Positions 42,065-42,654 of a stretch of DNA of 42,654 bases are shown in pieces. Made by a program: the position numbers and the translations under genes. This DNA comes from Chara braunii (lineage: Eukaryota > Streptophyta > Charophyceae > Charales > Characeae): the NCBI GenBank assembly GCA_003427395.1, contig BFEA01000250.1, positions 1,018,590-1,061,243 on the forward strand, given 5' to 3'. The notes under the pieces are model-generated. The model ran no database searches. It had not been told where the DNA came from and worked only from the letters and a program-made list of their open reading frames with translations. The stretch's first letter is position 1. Each line of letters opens with the position of its first letter.

Positions 42065-42133
42065 ATAGAGGCGTAGTACCGCGCGTACCCCCTATGCTAC
42101 AACGAACGAGAAACACCCTCGGCTGGTCCACCT
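42065..42133 (+). repeat. dispersed ~65-bp element, copy 3
   Basis: Contains TATGCTACAACGAACGAGA then CACCCTCGGCTGGTCCACCT, preceded by ATAGAGGCGTAGTACCGCGCG. Similarity to copy 1 extends a little further left (GTACGGGTCCGAT against GTACAGGTTCGAT). Confidence 0.7.
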
Positions 42134-42560
42134 CTGTGATTGCAGCTGATTAACTCTCGTACTGTGGAATGGTAGCTCGGCGGGGATACCCCCACCGAAG
42201 GGAGGTGACACTGCCGTAAGGTGGAGGTAAGTCGTGCCTCGCGTAGACCCTATTCTGTCATAGGGGCTCGCGAGAGGTATGGCTGGCGCACTCGGTCGGA
42301 GCGGCTTGCTGAAGCTCAATATATATATTTGCAACGAGGATTAAGACCAACTCCTGCGTGACACGACCGGGAGGGTCCCGTGCTGCTTGGTGCAGTGTCG
42401 GACCGATGCGCTCGACACTGCGATAGAAAAATGGTGCAGCAGCTAGTCTCGTCACGTTCGCTAGTTGGAGTTGGCATTCGACTTCACCGCCTTCGAGTTC
42501 GCCATGTCGAGGATCGCTGCGTTGGAGTTCATTGCCCTACTGTGCGAAAGTGAGGGCGCC

Positions 42561-42563
<3 letters not shown>
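42134..42563. other. GC-rich, no gene seen
   Basis: Short frames only and no recognisable RNA or protein. Confidence 0.5.

Positions 42564-42654
<91 letters not shown>
42564..42654. repeat. compound microsatellite (GT)n(GA)n reaching the window end
   Basis: GT/TG dinucleotides run from 42564 to 42612 and AG dinucleotides from 42613 to the last base. The tract is cut off by the end of the sequence, which suggests the contig broke inside it. Confidence 0.95.

Overview
This window looks like repeat-rich nuclear DNA of a streptophyte (charophyte) plant, and an assembly from a Chara-type alga such as Chara braunii fits best. This is inference: it rests on the recognisable Ty3/gypsy polyprotein style, with a charged coiled-coil leader on Gag and a chromodomain-like end on Pol, plus the abundance of compound (TG)n(GA)n microsatellites. 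No intact protein-coding gene, rRNA gene or canonical tRNA gene could be supported. Almost every open frame over 60 codons is a chance or low-complexity frame.

Layout. 1-5300: non-coding DNA of moderate GC with several old, diverged tandem duplications and one pyrimidine-rich stretch. About 5300-12010: one decayed Ty3/gypsy (chromovirus-like) retroelement on the minus strand, read right to left as charged leader, Gag with a damaged zinc knuckle, retropepsin remnant, RT, RNase H, integrase and chromodomain-like tail. It is broken by frameshifts, stops, catalytic-residue changes, four internal tandem duplications and a 444-nt gap. 12010-20550: non-coding DNA with many two-copy duplications, a 75-bp palindrome and a composite minisatellite built from (GT)n, (GA)n and (CA)n. 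20550-36000: AT-rich DNA holding a tRNA-like pol III head, a second retroelement gag remnant with a CCHC knuckle next to a 59-nt T tract, a pair of ~755-bp direct repeats, and two of the three copies of a dispersed ~65-bp element. 36000-38700: GC-rich. 38700-41400: AT-rich. 41400-42654: GC-rich, ending inside a (TG)n(AG)n tract.

The most interesting part is 36.99-40.69 kb. It holds a cluster of stem-loops followed by three separate hairpin arrays: 37.43-37.99, 39.36-39.78 and 40.08-40.69 kb. In several of them the arm sequences differ between copies while pairing is kept, and neighbouring sequence is conserved. This is my best candidate for an undescribed structured-RNA or hairpin-repeat locus, but transcription is not shown.

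Two assembly problems matter. A perfect 38-bp Nextera (Tn5 mosaic-end) junction adapter lies at 34387-34424, flanked by a 9-bp duplication, so it is not genomic. The surrounding 34.08-34.70 kb is full of long homopolymers and one ambiguous base.
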